Assembly (NCBI GenBank): GCA_030951065.1
Contig: JAUZQH010000037.1
Span: forward strand, 1-6,639
Length of the DNA stretch: 6,639 bases
From: Mariprofundus sp.
Lineage (GTDB): Bacteria; Pseudomonadota; Zetaproteobacteria; Mariprofundales; Mariprofundaceae
Direction: 5' to 3'
Below are positions 1-6,639 of this stretch, one piece after another; positions within the stretch are counted from its first letter, which is position 1; every line of letters begins with the position of its first letter. Both the position numbers and the translations under genes were made by a program. The notes beneath the pieces were generated by a model that was not told the DNA's origin, did no database searches, and saw nothing but the letters and a program-made list of their open reading frames with translations.

Positions 1-287
1 CATAGCTCCGACTTGACCATGTCGACATCCGCAAGCGTTGCCGTTGCAATGACTATTCTTTGTAAAGACGCCCGTTTGCGGATCCATCTGGCCAACGCGA
101 TGCCATTCATGCCAGACATCCTGTTATCCGTGATAATCGCGACAGGTTTGATATATTGTGGTGATGTAAAAAATCCCATATATGCTTCTGCACTTTTGAA
201 TGATGCAGGTTTATAGCCTTCAGCTATCACCAGAGCCCTCAATATTTCCCGCAACTCCGGTTCATCGTCCACAATATGAAACCACAT
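1..287 (-). CDS. Response regulator receiver-domain protein (partial, C-terminus beyond left edge)
   Basis: The N-terminal 95 codons of a CheY-like receiver domain are visible, running off the left edge. Seen: the acidic pair D7-D8 in HIVDDEPELRE, which binds Mg2+; the phosphoacceptor D54 in IITDNRMSGMNG; and the switch threonine T82 in IVIATAT. The conserved lysine and any output domain lie outside the window, so DNA-binding, cyclase or stand-alone type cannot be told. The residue usually Pro in the D-x-R-M-P-G loop is Ser58 here. The ATG at 287 is chosen because GGAGG (292-296) lies 4 nt upstream and the beta-1 strand begins straight after it. GC is about 46%, a little below the neighbouring genes, with several ATA, AGG and AGA codons. 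It has its own promoter, so it is probably not read only from the protease gene upstream. By family knowledge it would be phosphorylated by a histidine kinase, not seen here. Confidence 0.88.
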   Translation of the reverse strand, partial: MWFHIVDDEPELREILRALVIAEGYKPASFKSAEAYMGFFTSPQYIKPVAIITDNRMSGMNGIALARWIRKRASLQRIVIATATLADVDMVKSEL

Positions 288-305
288 ACTGCCTCCAGAA
301 GTATC

Positions 306-330
306 ATTTTGATAATAGCATAATCAAAAT
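306..330. promoter_or_regulatory. 25-bp near-palindrome over the -10 box, candidate operator
   Basis: Left arm ATTTTGATAAT (306-316) faces right arm ATAATCAAAAT (320-330), with a 3-bp centre. Ten of the twelve base pairs outside the central base are complementary, and the outer eight are unbroken. It covers the -10 box and much of the spacer of the promoter at 312-340, which is where a dimeric repressor would block RNA polymerase. The binding protein is not known. Some symmetry is expected by chance in AT-rich DNA, but an 8-bp perfect outer arm makes chance less likely. Confidence 0.5.
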
Positions 331-340
331 CTTGTAACAA
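312..340 (-). promoter_or_regulatory. Sigma-70-type promoter of the response regulator gene
   Basis: On the minus strand there is a -35 box TTGTTA (335-340), a spacer of exactly 17 bp, and a -10 box TATTAT (312-317). The -10 is preceded by TGC, which makes an extended -10. Transcription should start near 305, giving a leader of about 18 nt that contains the GGAGG ribosome binding site. This is the best promoter seen in the window. The call rests on sequence match only. Confidence 0.65.
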
Positions 341-350
341 GCATTATGTG

Positions 351-370
351 TGTATGTTATATTGTATGTT
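351..370. repeat. Pair of 8-bp direct repeats upstream of the response regulator promoter
   Basis: TGTATGTT occurs at 351-358 and again at 363-370, 12 bp start to start. On the minus strand this reads AACATACA-ATAT-AACATACA. The pair lies about 46 to 65 bp upstream of the predicted transcription start, just beyond the -35 box, which is a usual place for an activator that binds tandem half-sites. A regulatory role is inference. The sequence is low in complexity, so chance is possible. Confidence 0.35.
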
Positions 371-447
371 TATCGTGAACGACCTTATTCCTGATGATTT
401 AATATGCAACCAGAGCCTGCAAGCAAAACTGGCATATCAATGCTTGC

Positions 448-1383
448 TCAGGGAATAATTCTCGCGCCTTCCCTGTCCTGCCCCCGAGAGTCATGACCCT
501 GCCCGGATCTGGAAGGAATACGCAACCCGCCATGTGATGACTGCGGTCGCTGCTCGATGCGGAATCCGCTACGGGATGCACGACCCGATATAAGCCGGAA
601 AGCACGGCTATCCCTGCGCCACAGACGTTGCGGTAATAATCTTGCCTGATTTCGCGTTACAGCCACACGACTGGCTGCATCGGGATGATCAGCAAAAAAT
701 GATGAAAGTATACCTGAGTTTCCACGTTCCAGTTTTACCAGATGCTGCAGAAAGCGACTCATCGCCATTGGGTTAAAACCGGTACGTTGCAGCAACAGCA
801 CACCGCGCCTGTCTGCATCAGCTTCGGACTGGCGCGAATAACGGGTCAACTGGCCCTGTGCCAGCAGATTTCCGGCCAGCATGGCATAATCCGCCCCGCC
901 TCCCCGACCAAGCACGGCGCCAAGTACCCCGAGTCCCAGTTGATACCTTTTCGCCCGCTCGATTTGGGAACGGTGGTGATAACCTTCAATATGGCCGATC
1001 TCATGCGCGAGCACACTGGCCAGTTCCGCTTCACTGCCTACTGTTTCCAGCACTTTACTATGGATATAGATAAAACCGCCGGGCAGAGCAAACGCATTGA
1101 TATTGTTATCGCGAATCACACGAAAACGCCACGGCAGATTCGGGCGTCCGCTGCGTGCAGCCAGTTCATGGCCCAGACGGGAAATATAACGCTGAACCTG
1201 TCTGTCCTGCAGCAGGGTCACCTTTTGTTCAACCTGCACTACAGCAGCCCGTCCAATAGCGATTTCGTCAGCCTCGCTGACCGAAAAGATGCCGGCATAC
1301 ACCGGTTCCAGCCACAGAGTGGTAGATAACAATATAACCATCGGCAATAGAATCGGTCGCTGCATTAGCCTTATCATACTCAT
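448..1383 (-). CDS. Secreted M48-family zinc metalloprotease, BepA/LoiP-like, without TPR domain
   Basis: A 311-residue periplasmic peptidase. Residues 1-30 are a signal peptide: Arg near the start, a hydrophobic core, and cleavage probably after VYA. No lipobox cysteine is seen, so it should be soluble, unlike the LoiP and YcaL lipoproteins. The zinc site is HEIGH (H127, E128, H131), with the third ligand E187 in SEADADR. H233 in FFADHP matches the regulatory His of BepA. The NAFALPGG and YIHSKVL stretches before it are typical of M48. By family knowledge these enzymes degrade misfolded outer-membrane proteins. The BepA TPR domain is absent. Instead the last 43 or so residues form a tail rich in Arg, Ser and Gly. 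The start is uncertain: no strong ribosome site precedes ATG 1383, TTG 1401, ATG 1377 or ATG 1365. The ATG at 1383 keeps the whole signal peptide. It diverges from the ligase gene. Confidence 0.85.
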   Translation of the reverse strand: MSMIRLMQRPILLPMVILLSTTLWLEPVYAGIFSVSEADEIAIGRAAVVQVEQKVTLLQDRQVQRYISRLGHELAARSGRPNLPWRFRVIRDNNINAFALPGGFIYIHSKVLETVGSEAELASVLAHEIGHIEGYHHRSQIERAKRYQLGLGVLGAVLGRGGGADYAMLAGNLLAQGQLTRYSRQSEADADRRGVLLLQRTGFNPMAMSRFLQHLVKLERGNSGILSSFFADHPDAASRVAVTRNQARLLPQRLWRRDSRAFRLISGRASRSGFRIEQRPQSSHGGLRIPSRSGQGHDSRGQDREGARIIP

Positions 1384-1461
1384 TTTGTCGACTGCATCCA
1401 ACCCATATCACTGAAAATATCTGCCAGCATCACCATGCTTCATTCGCAGGACGATCAGCGT

Positions 1462-1467
1462 TATAGT
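1462..1467 (+). promoter_or_regulatory. Possible -10 box for the ligase-amidohydrolase operon
   Basis: TATAGT lies in the short divergent gap. A 17-bp spacer would place a weak -35 box, TTCATT, at 1439-1444. The predicted transcription start would then fall at or within a base of the ATG at 1474, so the message could be leaderless. This agrees with the lack of a clear ribosome binding site before 1474. The -35 match is poor, and the real promoter may lie elsewhere, even inside the protease gene. Confidence 0.25.
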
Positions 1468-1473
1468 TGAGTG

Positions 1474-2589
1474 ATGGGTAAGCTGAGCCATGGCATTGCG
1501 TTTCATGCTTCCACGTCCGGCACGCTGGGCGTGGAGATGGAATGGATGACCGTGGATGCAATAAACGGCCAGCAGGTTCCGGCCGCACCGGATGTGTTTT
1601 CCGTGGTAGGCGACACACCGCGCATTAAACCGGAACTGTTTACTTCAATTGTTGAAATCAATACCGATATCCAGACAAGCACGCCTGCGGCCATGCAACA
1701 ATTGCGTCAGTTGTACGGACAGGTCGATGCCATACTGCAGCGCAAAAACAACGCCCTGCTCAGTTCCGCCACGCATCCGTTTTCACACTGGCGCGACCAG
1801 CAGGTCAGTGATGATCCGCGCTATGCCCGACTGTTCAAACGCCTGTGTTGGGTCGCACGTCGTTTCAATATCTGTGGTATTCACACTCACATCGGCATGC
1901 CCGACGGCGATACCTGTATCCGGGCCATGAATCACCTGTTGCCGATCATGCCGGTTTTTCTGGCTATCTCGGCCAACTCACCCTTCTGGCACGGTGAAAA
2001 AACCGGTTTAATGGCCAGCCGCATCAAAATTTTCGAAGGATTGAGTCAGGGCGGCATGCCATTCTATTTTTCCGACTGGCATGACTTTGAACATTGCACC
2101 ACCCGCCTGATGGCTACCGGCAGTATTGATTCGGTGCGTGACATCTGGTGGGAAATGCGTCCGCACCCGGATTTCGGCACGCTGGAAGTCCGCATCGGCG
2201 ACATGCCGGGTACATTTGACGATGCAGCAGCCTACATCGCCTATGTACGGGCCGAAGCAATAGCTGCGATGAATCCGCAGGAAGTGCCGCAGGTCCATCC
2301 CTCATTGATCCGCGAAAACCGCTGGCGTGCCTGCCGCTACGGCATGCACGCCACCATGATTGATCCGTTCACCGAAGAACTGATCACTGTACTGGACTGG
2401 CTTGAAAAACGTCTGGATGAACTTGCCACGCACGGAGCCGATACAGATGAACTGGTGATCGTTGCGTCCCGCATACCGCACTGGCGTCAATACGGCGGTG
2501 GTGCGGAAATGCAGCGTAACCTGTATGATCGTTCAGGAGATTTTGCACAAATGGTAAAAGCCATGCGTGAACAGGATGGATGGAAATGA
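1474..2589 (+). CDS. YbdK/GCS2-family carboxylate-amine ligase (glutamate-cysteine ligase-like)
   Basis: A 371-residue protein that matches the usual length of E. coli YbdK (372). The family, glutamate-cysteine ligase type 2, uses ATP to join a carboxylate, typically the gamma-carboxyl of glutamate, to an amine. Conserved blocks are in the expected order: TLGVEMEW near residue 17 (metal/ATP-binding acidic residues), SIVEINTD near 58, THPF at 100, IHTHIGM at 136-142, SANSPFW near 166, WEMRPHPDFGTLEVR near 226-240, and RENRWRACRYG near 280-290. E. coli YbdK has only weak glutamate-cysteine ligase activity, so the true substrate here is open. An in-frame TGA at 1468-1470 limits the start to GTG 1471 or ATG 1474. 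ATG is chosen, though no good ribosome site precedes either. The gene overlaps the amidohydrolase downstream by ATGA, which points to joint translation. The protein is cytoplasmic, with no signal peptide. Confidence 0.88.
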   Translation: MGKLSHGIAFHASTSGTLGVEMEWMTVDAINGQQVPAAPDVFSVVGDTPRIKPELFTSIVEINTDIQTSTPAAMQQLRQLYGQVDAILQRKNNALLSSATHPFSHWRDQQVSDDPRYARLFKRLCWVARRFNICGIHTHIGMPDGDTCIRAMNHLLPIMPVFLAISANSPFWHGEKTGLMASRIKIFEGLSQGGMPFYFSDWHDFEHCTTRLMATGSIDSVRDIWWEMRPHPDFGTLEVRIGDMPGTFDDAAAYIAYVRAEAIAAMNPQEVPQVHPSLIRENRWRACRYGMHATMIDPFTEELITVLDWLEKRLDELATHGADTDELVIVASRIPHWRQYGGGAEMQRNLYDRSGDFAQMVKAMREQDGWK

Positions 2590-3767
2590 CTGTAACTGCC
2601 GAACAACTGAATGCTGCTGTTAAAGCAGTGATGCCGGAAGTGGTGAAAATTCGTCGTCTGTTGCACCGGCAACCGGAGCTTTCCGGACAGGAACAACAGA
2701 CTGCGAGACTGGTGGCAGAGCAATGCAGAGCACTGGGGCTGGACGTACGCCGGAATATTGGCGGTCATGGTGTATTGGCCTGCCTGAAGACACATGACAG
2801 CAACCCCTGGCTGGCTTTTCGCGCCGATATGGATGCATTGCCCATTACCGATGCCAAACAGCGCCCCTATAGCTCGTGTACTGACGGTGTCTCACACAGT
2901 TGCGGCCATGATGCGCATACGGCCATTCTGCTGGGTCTTGTACATGTGCTTGACCGCTTCAAAAACAACATGAATTACAATATCGCTTTTATTTTCCAGC
3001 CGGCCGAAGAAACATGCCAGGGCGCATCCGCCATGCTGCGCGATCACCTGTTCAAGGATATTCAACCGGAACAGATATACGCGCTGCACGTCTATCCCTA
3101 CCTGCCGGCCGGATCGATCGGCTTGCGCGAAGGCCCGATGTGCGCCGCTGCCGATATGTTCGATGTTAAAATTCAGGGTCGTGGCGGTCATGCCGCACGC
3201 CCTCACGAATGCATTGATGTGGTGCTGATCGCCACCCATATCATTCAGGCCCTGCACCAGATTGTCGGGCGCAGGGTCAACCCCCTGCATCCTGCCGTGC
3301 TGACCATCGGCCAGATTCATGGCGGCCATGCCGGCAATGTGATTCCCGACCATATCACCTTTTCGGGCACCTTCCGCAGCCTGCATCCGGAAGTCCATGA
3401 AGAGGTCCGCGCCCGCATGAACCAAATCATCCGACAGACTGCAGAAGCCTGGGGTGCCACAGCTCAGTTCAGCCTGAGACAGGCAACCCCCGTTCTAACC
3501 AACAACTCGAAGTTATTGGGTCAAGCTCATAATATATTTGAAGAAATAACACCGTACATAAAGCTTATCGAGATCAATGAAGCATCCATGGGCGGCGAAG
3601 ATTTCGCCGAATTCCTGCATGATATTCCCGGCTGCCTGTTCCGCCTCGGCACCGGCAGCGGCCCTGAAACCCGATTCCCGTTGCATCATCCGTGCTTTGA
3701 TATCGACGAAACATCCATGCACTCGGGCATCGCCGCCTTCGCGGCGCTGGCCATGAGAAAAAGCTGA
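2586..3767 (+). CDS. M20-family metal-dependent amidohydrolase (M20D, hippurate/IAA-amino acid hydrolase-like)
   Basis: A 393-residue cytoplasmic hydrolase of N-acyl amino acid or related amide bonds. Motifs in order: FRADMDALPI near 78; the metal site HSCGHDAH with C106, H108 and H111; QPAEE with catalytic E141 and metal ligand E142; ALH with H168; the dimerisation-domain GGHAARPHE around H202; GGHAGNVIPD near 246; GGEDF near 336-340; and LHHP (H367/H368), which supplies the last metal ligand. The site looks complete and binuclear. The ATG at 2586 shares ATGA with the ligase stop, and AGGA at 2573-2576 sits 9 nt upstream. The ATG at 2580 is an alternative two codons longer. M20D members include hippurate hydrolase, aminoacylases and IAA-conjugate hydrolases, and the substrate cannot be read from sequence. 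Being paired with an amide-forming ligase suggests a shared metabolite. Bases 3501-3570 are only about 33% GC, well below the rest of the gene. Confidence 0.9.
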   Translation: MTVTAEQLNAAVKAVMPEVVKIRRLLHRQPELSGQEQQTARLVAEQCRALGLDVRRNIGGHGVLACLKTHDSNPWLAFRADMDALPITDAKQRPYSSCTDGVSHSCGHDAHTAILLGLVHVLDRFKNNMNYNIAFIFQPAEETCQGASAMLRDHLFKDIQPEQIYALHVYPYLPAGSIGLREGPMCAAADMFDVKIQGRGGHAARPHECIDVVLIATHIIQALHQIVGRRVNPLHPAVLTIGQIHGGHAGNVIPDHITFSGTFRSLHPEVHEEVRARMNQIIRQTAEAWGATAQFSLRQATPVLTNNSKLLGQAHNIFEEITPYIKLIEINEASMGGEDFAEFLHDIPGCLFRLGTGSGPETRFPLHHPCFDIDETSMHSGIAAFAALAMRKS

Positions 3768-3786
3768 AACTATTCCCCGGCCATGA

Positions 3787-3948
3787 TCACATCAAAATCA
3801 CAGCTCCTGTGATCAGCACCATCAACACGATCAACCAGGTTGTTTTCCAAAAGGGAGAAGCGTTTCGTATTGCCCCTATGATATAGGACAGTAACGAAAG
3901 CCCCATGATTGCAAATATGGCCAGGATAAAAAAATCGACTAATTCCAT
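3787..3948 (-). CDS. Small two-helix membrane protein, function unknown
   Basis: I do not recognise the family. The 53-residue protein has two hydrophobic helices: about residues 6-27 (FFILAIFAIMGLSLLSYIIG) and 37-53 (WLIVLMVLITGAVILM), with almost no tail after the second. The link between them, RNASPFWK, carries the only positive charges, and the short N-terminus has E2 and D5. By the positive-inside rule this is a hairpin with both ends outside the cytoplasm. ATG 3948 is chosen over the upstream GTG at 3987 because GGGGG (3955-3959) lies 6 nt before it and the hydrophobic helix starts right after. The gene ends 19 bp from the oppositely read amidohydrolase. It lies downstream of hsdR on the same strand, but a gap of almost 190 bp argues against close coupling. 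The strong TM pattern supports a real gene, but no homolog search was possible. Confidence 0.55.
   Translation of the reverse strand: MELVDFFILAIFAIMGLSLLSYIIGAIRNASPFWKTTWLIVLMVLITGAVILM
3797..3813. repeat. Short perfect hairpin at convergent gene ends
   Basis: ATCACAG (3797-3803) and CTGTGAT (3807-3813) form a perfect 7-bp stem with a 3-base loop. It lies 30 bp past the amidohydrolase stop and within the last codons of the small membrane protein gene. On the minus strand the stem is followed by TTT then GATG, too short a T run for a good intrinsic terminator. On the plus strand no T run follows. It may help end transcription of the plus-strand operon or protect its 3' end, but this is weak. 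Confidence 0.3.
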
Positions 3949-4134
3949 TGTTCGCCCCCATCCACGATGAGATACTATACTCGGCACTCAGTATTACGAC
4001 CCATTTGACTGTCACTGCATTCAATATTCAAGACTTGCCGCTTCCTTCTGCTCAATCTCGAGTATAAGTCAAATTGGCTATGAGAGGGCTTTTAATGGAA
4101 AATCGAATCGTTTACTGAACCGGGGAAGTACTAC
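3949..4134. other. Intergenic gap between hsdR and the small membrane protein gene
   Basis: This 186-bp stretch holds no open frame worth calling and no tRNA-like fold. No clear hairpin with a T run follows the hsdR stop. TATAGT (read on the minus strand just past 3970) could be a -10 box for the small membrane protein gene, but the sequence 17 bp upstream (GGGTCG) is not a -35 box. I see no other structure here. Confidence 0.4.
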
Positions 4135-6639
4135 TCAGCATTCAGCGGAAAACTCGCTCGCCAGCAATTCGCTCTGCTCCAGTACCCTGTCCGCTTCCAG
4201 CTTGGCCAGGTCCGGCGGATAGCCGTAACGCATCAGCACCTTTTTCACCAGCAGGCGCAGCTTGGCTTTCACATCATCGCGCCGGTTCCAGTCCACCGTG
4301 GTATTCTTCCGGATGATTTCCACAATCCGGTGAATCAGCTCCTTCATCTTGTGGTCTTCCAGAAATGAGGTGGACTCGTTCTGGGCAAGAATCGAATAGA
4401 AGGCATACTCTTCAGGCGTCAAGCCCAGCTCATCCGCCTTGCTGTCTTCCAGCTTCATATCCCTGGCGATTTCAGACAGCTCCTGAATCACCTGCGCCGT
4501 ATCAATCTGATTGTTGTGGTAGCGCTTAATCACGTTTGAAAGCATTTCAGAGAACTTTTTACCCTGCATCATGTTCTTCTGCTTTCGCAACCTTACCTCT
4601 TCATTCAGCAGCTTGCGCAACAGCTCAAAAGCAAGGTTCTTGTGCTCCATATTCTTCACTTCAAGCAGGAACTCTTCGGACAGAATATCCAGCGAAGGGG
4701 CGGCCACACCCGCCGCCTCGAAAATATCCACCACGCCGTCACTGCTTAGCGCATCATCCACGATTTGCTTGATGGCAGAGTCCACCTGCGCATCCGTTTT
4801 TCCACCTGTAGGGGTGAACTTGTTGATTCTGGATTTAATCGCCTGGAAGAAAGCCACATCATCCTTGATGGTTTCGGACTCATAGCTTGGTACGGCCATC
4901 ACGTAGAGTTTCGAAAGCGCCGTGATTTCCGCCAGAAAACGGTCTTTGAGCTTCTCATCGGAGAGAATGAAATTTTGGGCGGCAAGCAGTATCTTCAGTT
5001 TTCCGCCTGTCTCGGCTGTAAAATACGCCTGATAGTCAAAGCCGTGGAACATCTGCTGCACCACTTCGAACTTGGCCATCATACCGGCAATCACTTCGGC
5101 AATATCCGGCGCGACATCGCCGGTTCCGCCACTCTCCACATAGACCTGCATGGCTTTGCGCAAGTCCTGCCCGATGCCGATATAATCGACGATCAAACCG
5201 CTGGGCTTGTCCTTATAGACCCGATTCACCCGTGCTATCGCCTGCATCAGGGCCGCCCCCTGCATCTTTTTGTCGATATAGAGCGTATGCAGTGGTGGCG
5301 CATCAAAGCCGGTCAGCCACATCGACTGCACAATCACCAGCTTCAACGGGTCATTGGTATCTTTGAGTCTGACAGCTAAAACTTTGCGGTCTTTTTTGTT
5401 GGTATGATGAGGCTGGAAACTGGCGGGGTCATCGGATGAGCTGGTCATCACCACCTTGATGGCTCCCTTGTTCAAATCGTCATCGTGCCACTCGGGTTTC
5501 AGTTCGATCATCTGGGCATACAAATCCACCGCAATCTGGCGGGTCATGCAGACAATCATGCCCTTGCCTTCAAACACCGCCTGTCTCGCTTCAAAGTGCG
5601 TAACAATATCCTTGGCAATATCCTTCAATCTGTCCGGATGCCCGACAATGGCGTTGATTTGAGCATTTTTCTTTTTGGATTTCTCAAGCTGCGCATCGGT
5701 TGCGCCCTCAATACCATCCACCAGCGCATCAATCTTTTTGGTCGCTTCATCATTGAAACGAATTTTTACCAAGCGGCTTTCATAGCTCAACGGGACCGTC
5801 GCCCCGTCCTGCACCGCCTGAGCAATATCATAGACATCGATATAGTTGCCGAAGACCTGCTGCGTATCCCTGTCTTCTTTCTCAATCGGCGTGCCTGTAA
5901 ATCCAATGAATGAAGCATGCGGCAAGGCATCCCTTAAATGCTTGGCATTGCCGTATTTGATGTTGCCCTCTTTATCGACTTTGCCAGTAAACCCGTATTG
6001 GCTGCGATGCGCCTCATCGGCAATCACCACGATATTGCCGCGCTCGGAAAGCATCTCGTAGGTCTCGCTGCCATCATCAGGATAGAACTTCTGAATCGTC
6101 GTAAACACAATGCCGCCGCCAGTGACGCGCAGCAGCGCTTTCAGATGATCCCGACTGTTCGCCTGCACAGGCGTTTGCCTTAAAAGGGAAGTACAGTTGC
6201 TGAATGTGGTAAAAAGCTGGTCATCCAAATCGTTCCGGTCGGTAAGAATCACCAGCGTCGGGTTCTTCATGGCCGGTTCCACCACCAGCCGTCCGGCATA
6301 AAACACCATTGAGAGCGATTTGCCGCTGCCCTGGGTATGCCATGCCACACCGATTTTCTTATCGCCCACAGGCTGTTTCTCCACCGATGCCAGACCTCGA
6401 TAAGCAGGGTCTTCCCGCACTTCGCCGTCATCCACCTTCATCGCCCGCAGGGTGGAGGCGACCGCCTTTTCAACCAGATAGTATTGATGATAGGCAGCCA
6501 CTTTCTTGATTTTCACCAGCGACAGCAGGCCCGTTGCCTCGTCCTTCACCTCCTCGGATTCAAACACCGTATTAAAGCGAATCAGCTTCAGCAGCACATC
6601 CGGCCTGAACATCCGCTCCGCCATGATTTGCAGCTCGGG
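4135..6639 (-). CDS. hsdR: Type I restriction enzyme R subunit, HsdR (partial, N-terminus beyond right edge)
   Basis: The C-terminal 834 residues of HsdR, the ATP-driven translocase and endonuclease subunit of a type I restriction-modification complex. Counting from the first visible Met (codon at 6624), superfamily 2 motifs are: Walker A HTQGSGKS at 96-103; [10 protein letters not shown] near 127; DEAH at 203-206 in [16 protein letters not shown] at 243-246; a Gly-Phe-Asp block [17 protein letters not shown] near 436-452; and the arginine motif [10 protein letters not shown] at 461-470. The C-terminal part (about 690-800) with [13 protein letters not shown] and [13 protein letters not shown] matches DUF3387. 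This region is thought to hold contacts with the methylase core. The N-terminal nuclease domain, some 200-300 residues, is off the right edge with the true start. The visible frame has no stop or frameshift, so the gene looks active. hsdM and hsdS are not in the window and are probably upstream, to the right. Confidence 0.95.
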   Translation of the reverse strand, partial: PELQIMAERMFRPDVLLKLIRFNTVFESEEVKDEATGLLSLVKIKKVAAYHQYYLVEKAVASTLRAMKVDDGEVREDPAYRGLASVEKQPVGDKKIGVAWHTQGSGKSLSMVFYAGRLVVEPAMKNPTLVILTDRNDLDDQLFTTFSNCTSLLRQTPVQANSRDHLKALLRVTGGGIVFTTIQKFYPDDGSETYEMLSERGNIVVIADEAHRSQYGFTGKVDKEGNIKYGNAKHLRDALPHASFIGFTGTPIEKEDRDTQQVFGNYIDVYDIAQAVQDGATVPLSYESRLVKIRFNDEATKKIDALVDGIEGATDAQLEKSKKKNAQINAIVGHPDRLKDIAKDIVTHFEARQAVFEGKGMIVCMTRQIAVDLYAQMIELKPEWHDDDLNKGAIKVVMTSSSDDPASFQPHHTNKKDRKVLAVRLKDTNDPLKLVIVQSMWLTGFDAPPLHTLYIDKKMQGAALMQAIARVNRVYKDKPSGLIVDYIGIGQDLRKAMQVYVESGGTGDVAPDIAEVIAGMMAKFEVVQQMFHGFDYQAYFTAETGGKLKILLAAQNFILSDEKLKDRFLAEITALSKLYVMAVPSYESETIKDDVAFFQAIKSRINKFTPTGGKTDAQVDSAIKQIVDDALSSDGVVDIFEAAGVAAPSLDILSEEFLLEVKNMEHKNLAFELLRKLLNEEVRLRKQKNMMQGKKFSEMLSNVIKRYHNNQIDTAQVIQELSEIARDMKLEDSKADELGLTPEEYAFYSILAQNESTSFLEDHKMKELIHRIVEIIRKNTTVDWNRRDDVKAKLRLLVKKVLMRYGYPPDLAKLEADRVLEQSELLASEFSAEC

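Noticed and set aside
419..447. Inverted repeat GCAAGC/GCTTGC just past the protease stop, considered as a terminator.
   Set aside because: Only a 6-bp stem with a 17-base loop and no following T run on the minus strand.
399..605. A 68-codon minus-strand frame overlapping the 3' end of the M48 gene, considered as a possible frameshifted end of the protease.
   Set aside because: The in-frame protease already runs through a natural end of the M48 fold, and the other frame shows no M48-like or TPR sequence.
742..1329. A 195-codon open frame on the plus strand.
   Set aside because: It lies wholly antisense to the M48 protease, whose zinc-site motifs and signal peptide are clear. Its translation shows no recognisable domain.
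2892..3425. A 177-codon open frame on the minus strand.
   Set aside because: It is antisense to the core of the amidohydrolase and its translation shows no family motif, so it is a shadow of that gene's codon bias.
3797..3814. TCACA and TGTGA half-sites, considered as a CRP-type binding site.
   Set aside because: The half-sites are in the reverse order to TGTGA-N6-TCACA and lie at a gene end, not near a start.
3770..4024. An 84-codon minus-strand frame overlapping the small membrane protein gene.
   Set aside because: Its translation is of mixed composition without TM or domain pattern. The overlapping 53-residue frame has two clean helices and a better start site.
4765..5379. A 204-codon open frame on the plus strand.
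   Set aside because: It is antisense to the HsdR helicase region, with no ribosome site or domain of its own.
1..6639. CRISPR arrays, tRNA genes, insertion sequences and prophage attachment sites.
   Set aside because: No regularly spaced repeat series, cloverleaf sequence, transposase motif or terminal inverted repeats were seen on either strand.

Overview
The window looks like bacterial chromosome of intermediate GC, about half by eye. The genes are tightly packed, with bacterial -10/-35 and Shine-Dalgarno signals. A BepA-like periplasmic M48 protease, a YbdK-type carboxylate-amine ligase and a type I restriction subunit fit a Gram-negative, probably a (gamma)proteobacterium. There is no rRNA or other marker, so the genus cannot be named.

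Layout, left to right. (1) 1-287, minus strand: the N-terminal 95 codons of a CheY-like response regulator, cut by the left edge. It has its own well-formed promoter (312-340), a 25-bp near-palindrome over the -10 element, and a pair of direct repeats just upstream of the -35. (2) 448-1383, minus strand: a secreted M48 zinc metalloprotease with an unusual basic Arg/Ser/Gly tail. (3) 1474-2589 and 2586-3767, plus strand, divergent from the protease: a YbdK/GCS2-family carboxylate-amine ligase and an M20-family amidohydrolase. Their stop and start codons share an ATGA, so they form a translationally coupled operon that pairs an amide-forming with an amide-breaking enzyme. (4) 3787-3948, minus strand: a 53-residue two-helix membrane protein of unknown role, convergent with the amidohydrolase. 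(5) 4135-6639, minus strand: the C-terminal 834 residues of a type I restriction HsdR subunit (ATPase/translocase plus C-terminal DUF3387-like region). Its N-terminal nuclease part lies beyond the right edge, where hsdM/hsdS may also lie.

The five complete or partial blocks do not form one obvious pathway. The ligase and amidohydrolase most plausibly act on a shared small-molecule amide or gamma-glutamyl compound. The protease is an envelope-maintenance enzyme, HsdR is part of DNA defence, and the response regulator belongs to a signalling unit mostly outside the window. I found no CRISPR array, tRNA, insertion sequence or clear attachment site. No wholly new system is evident. The points most worth a second look are the ligase-hydrolase pair and the palindromic control region of the response regulator.
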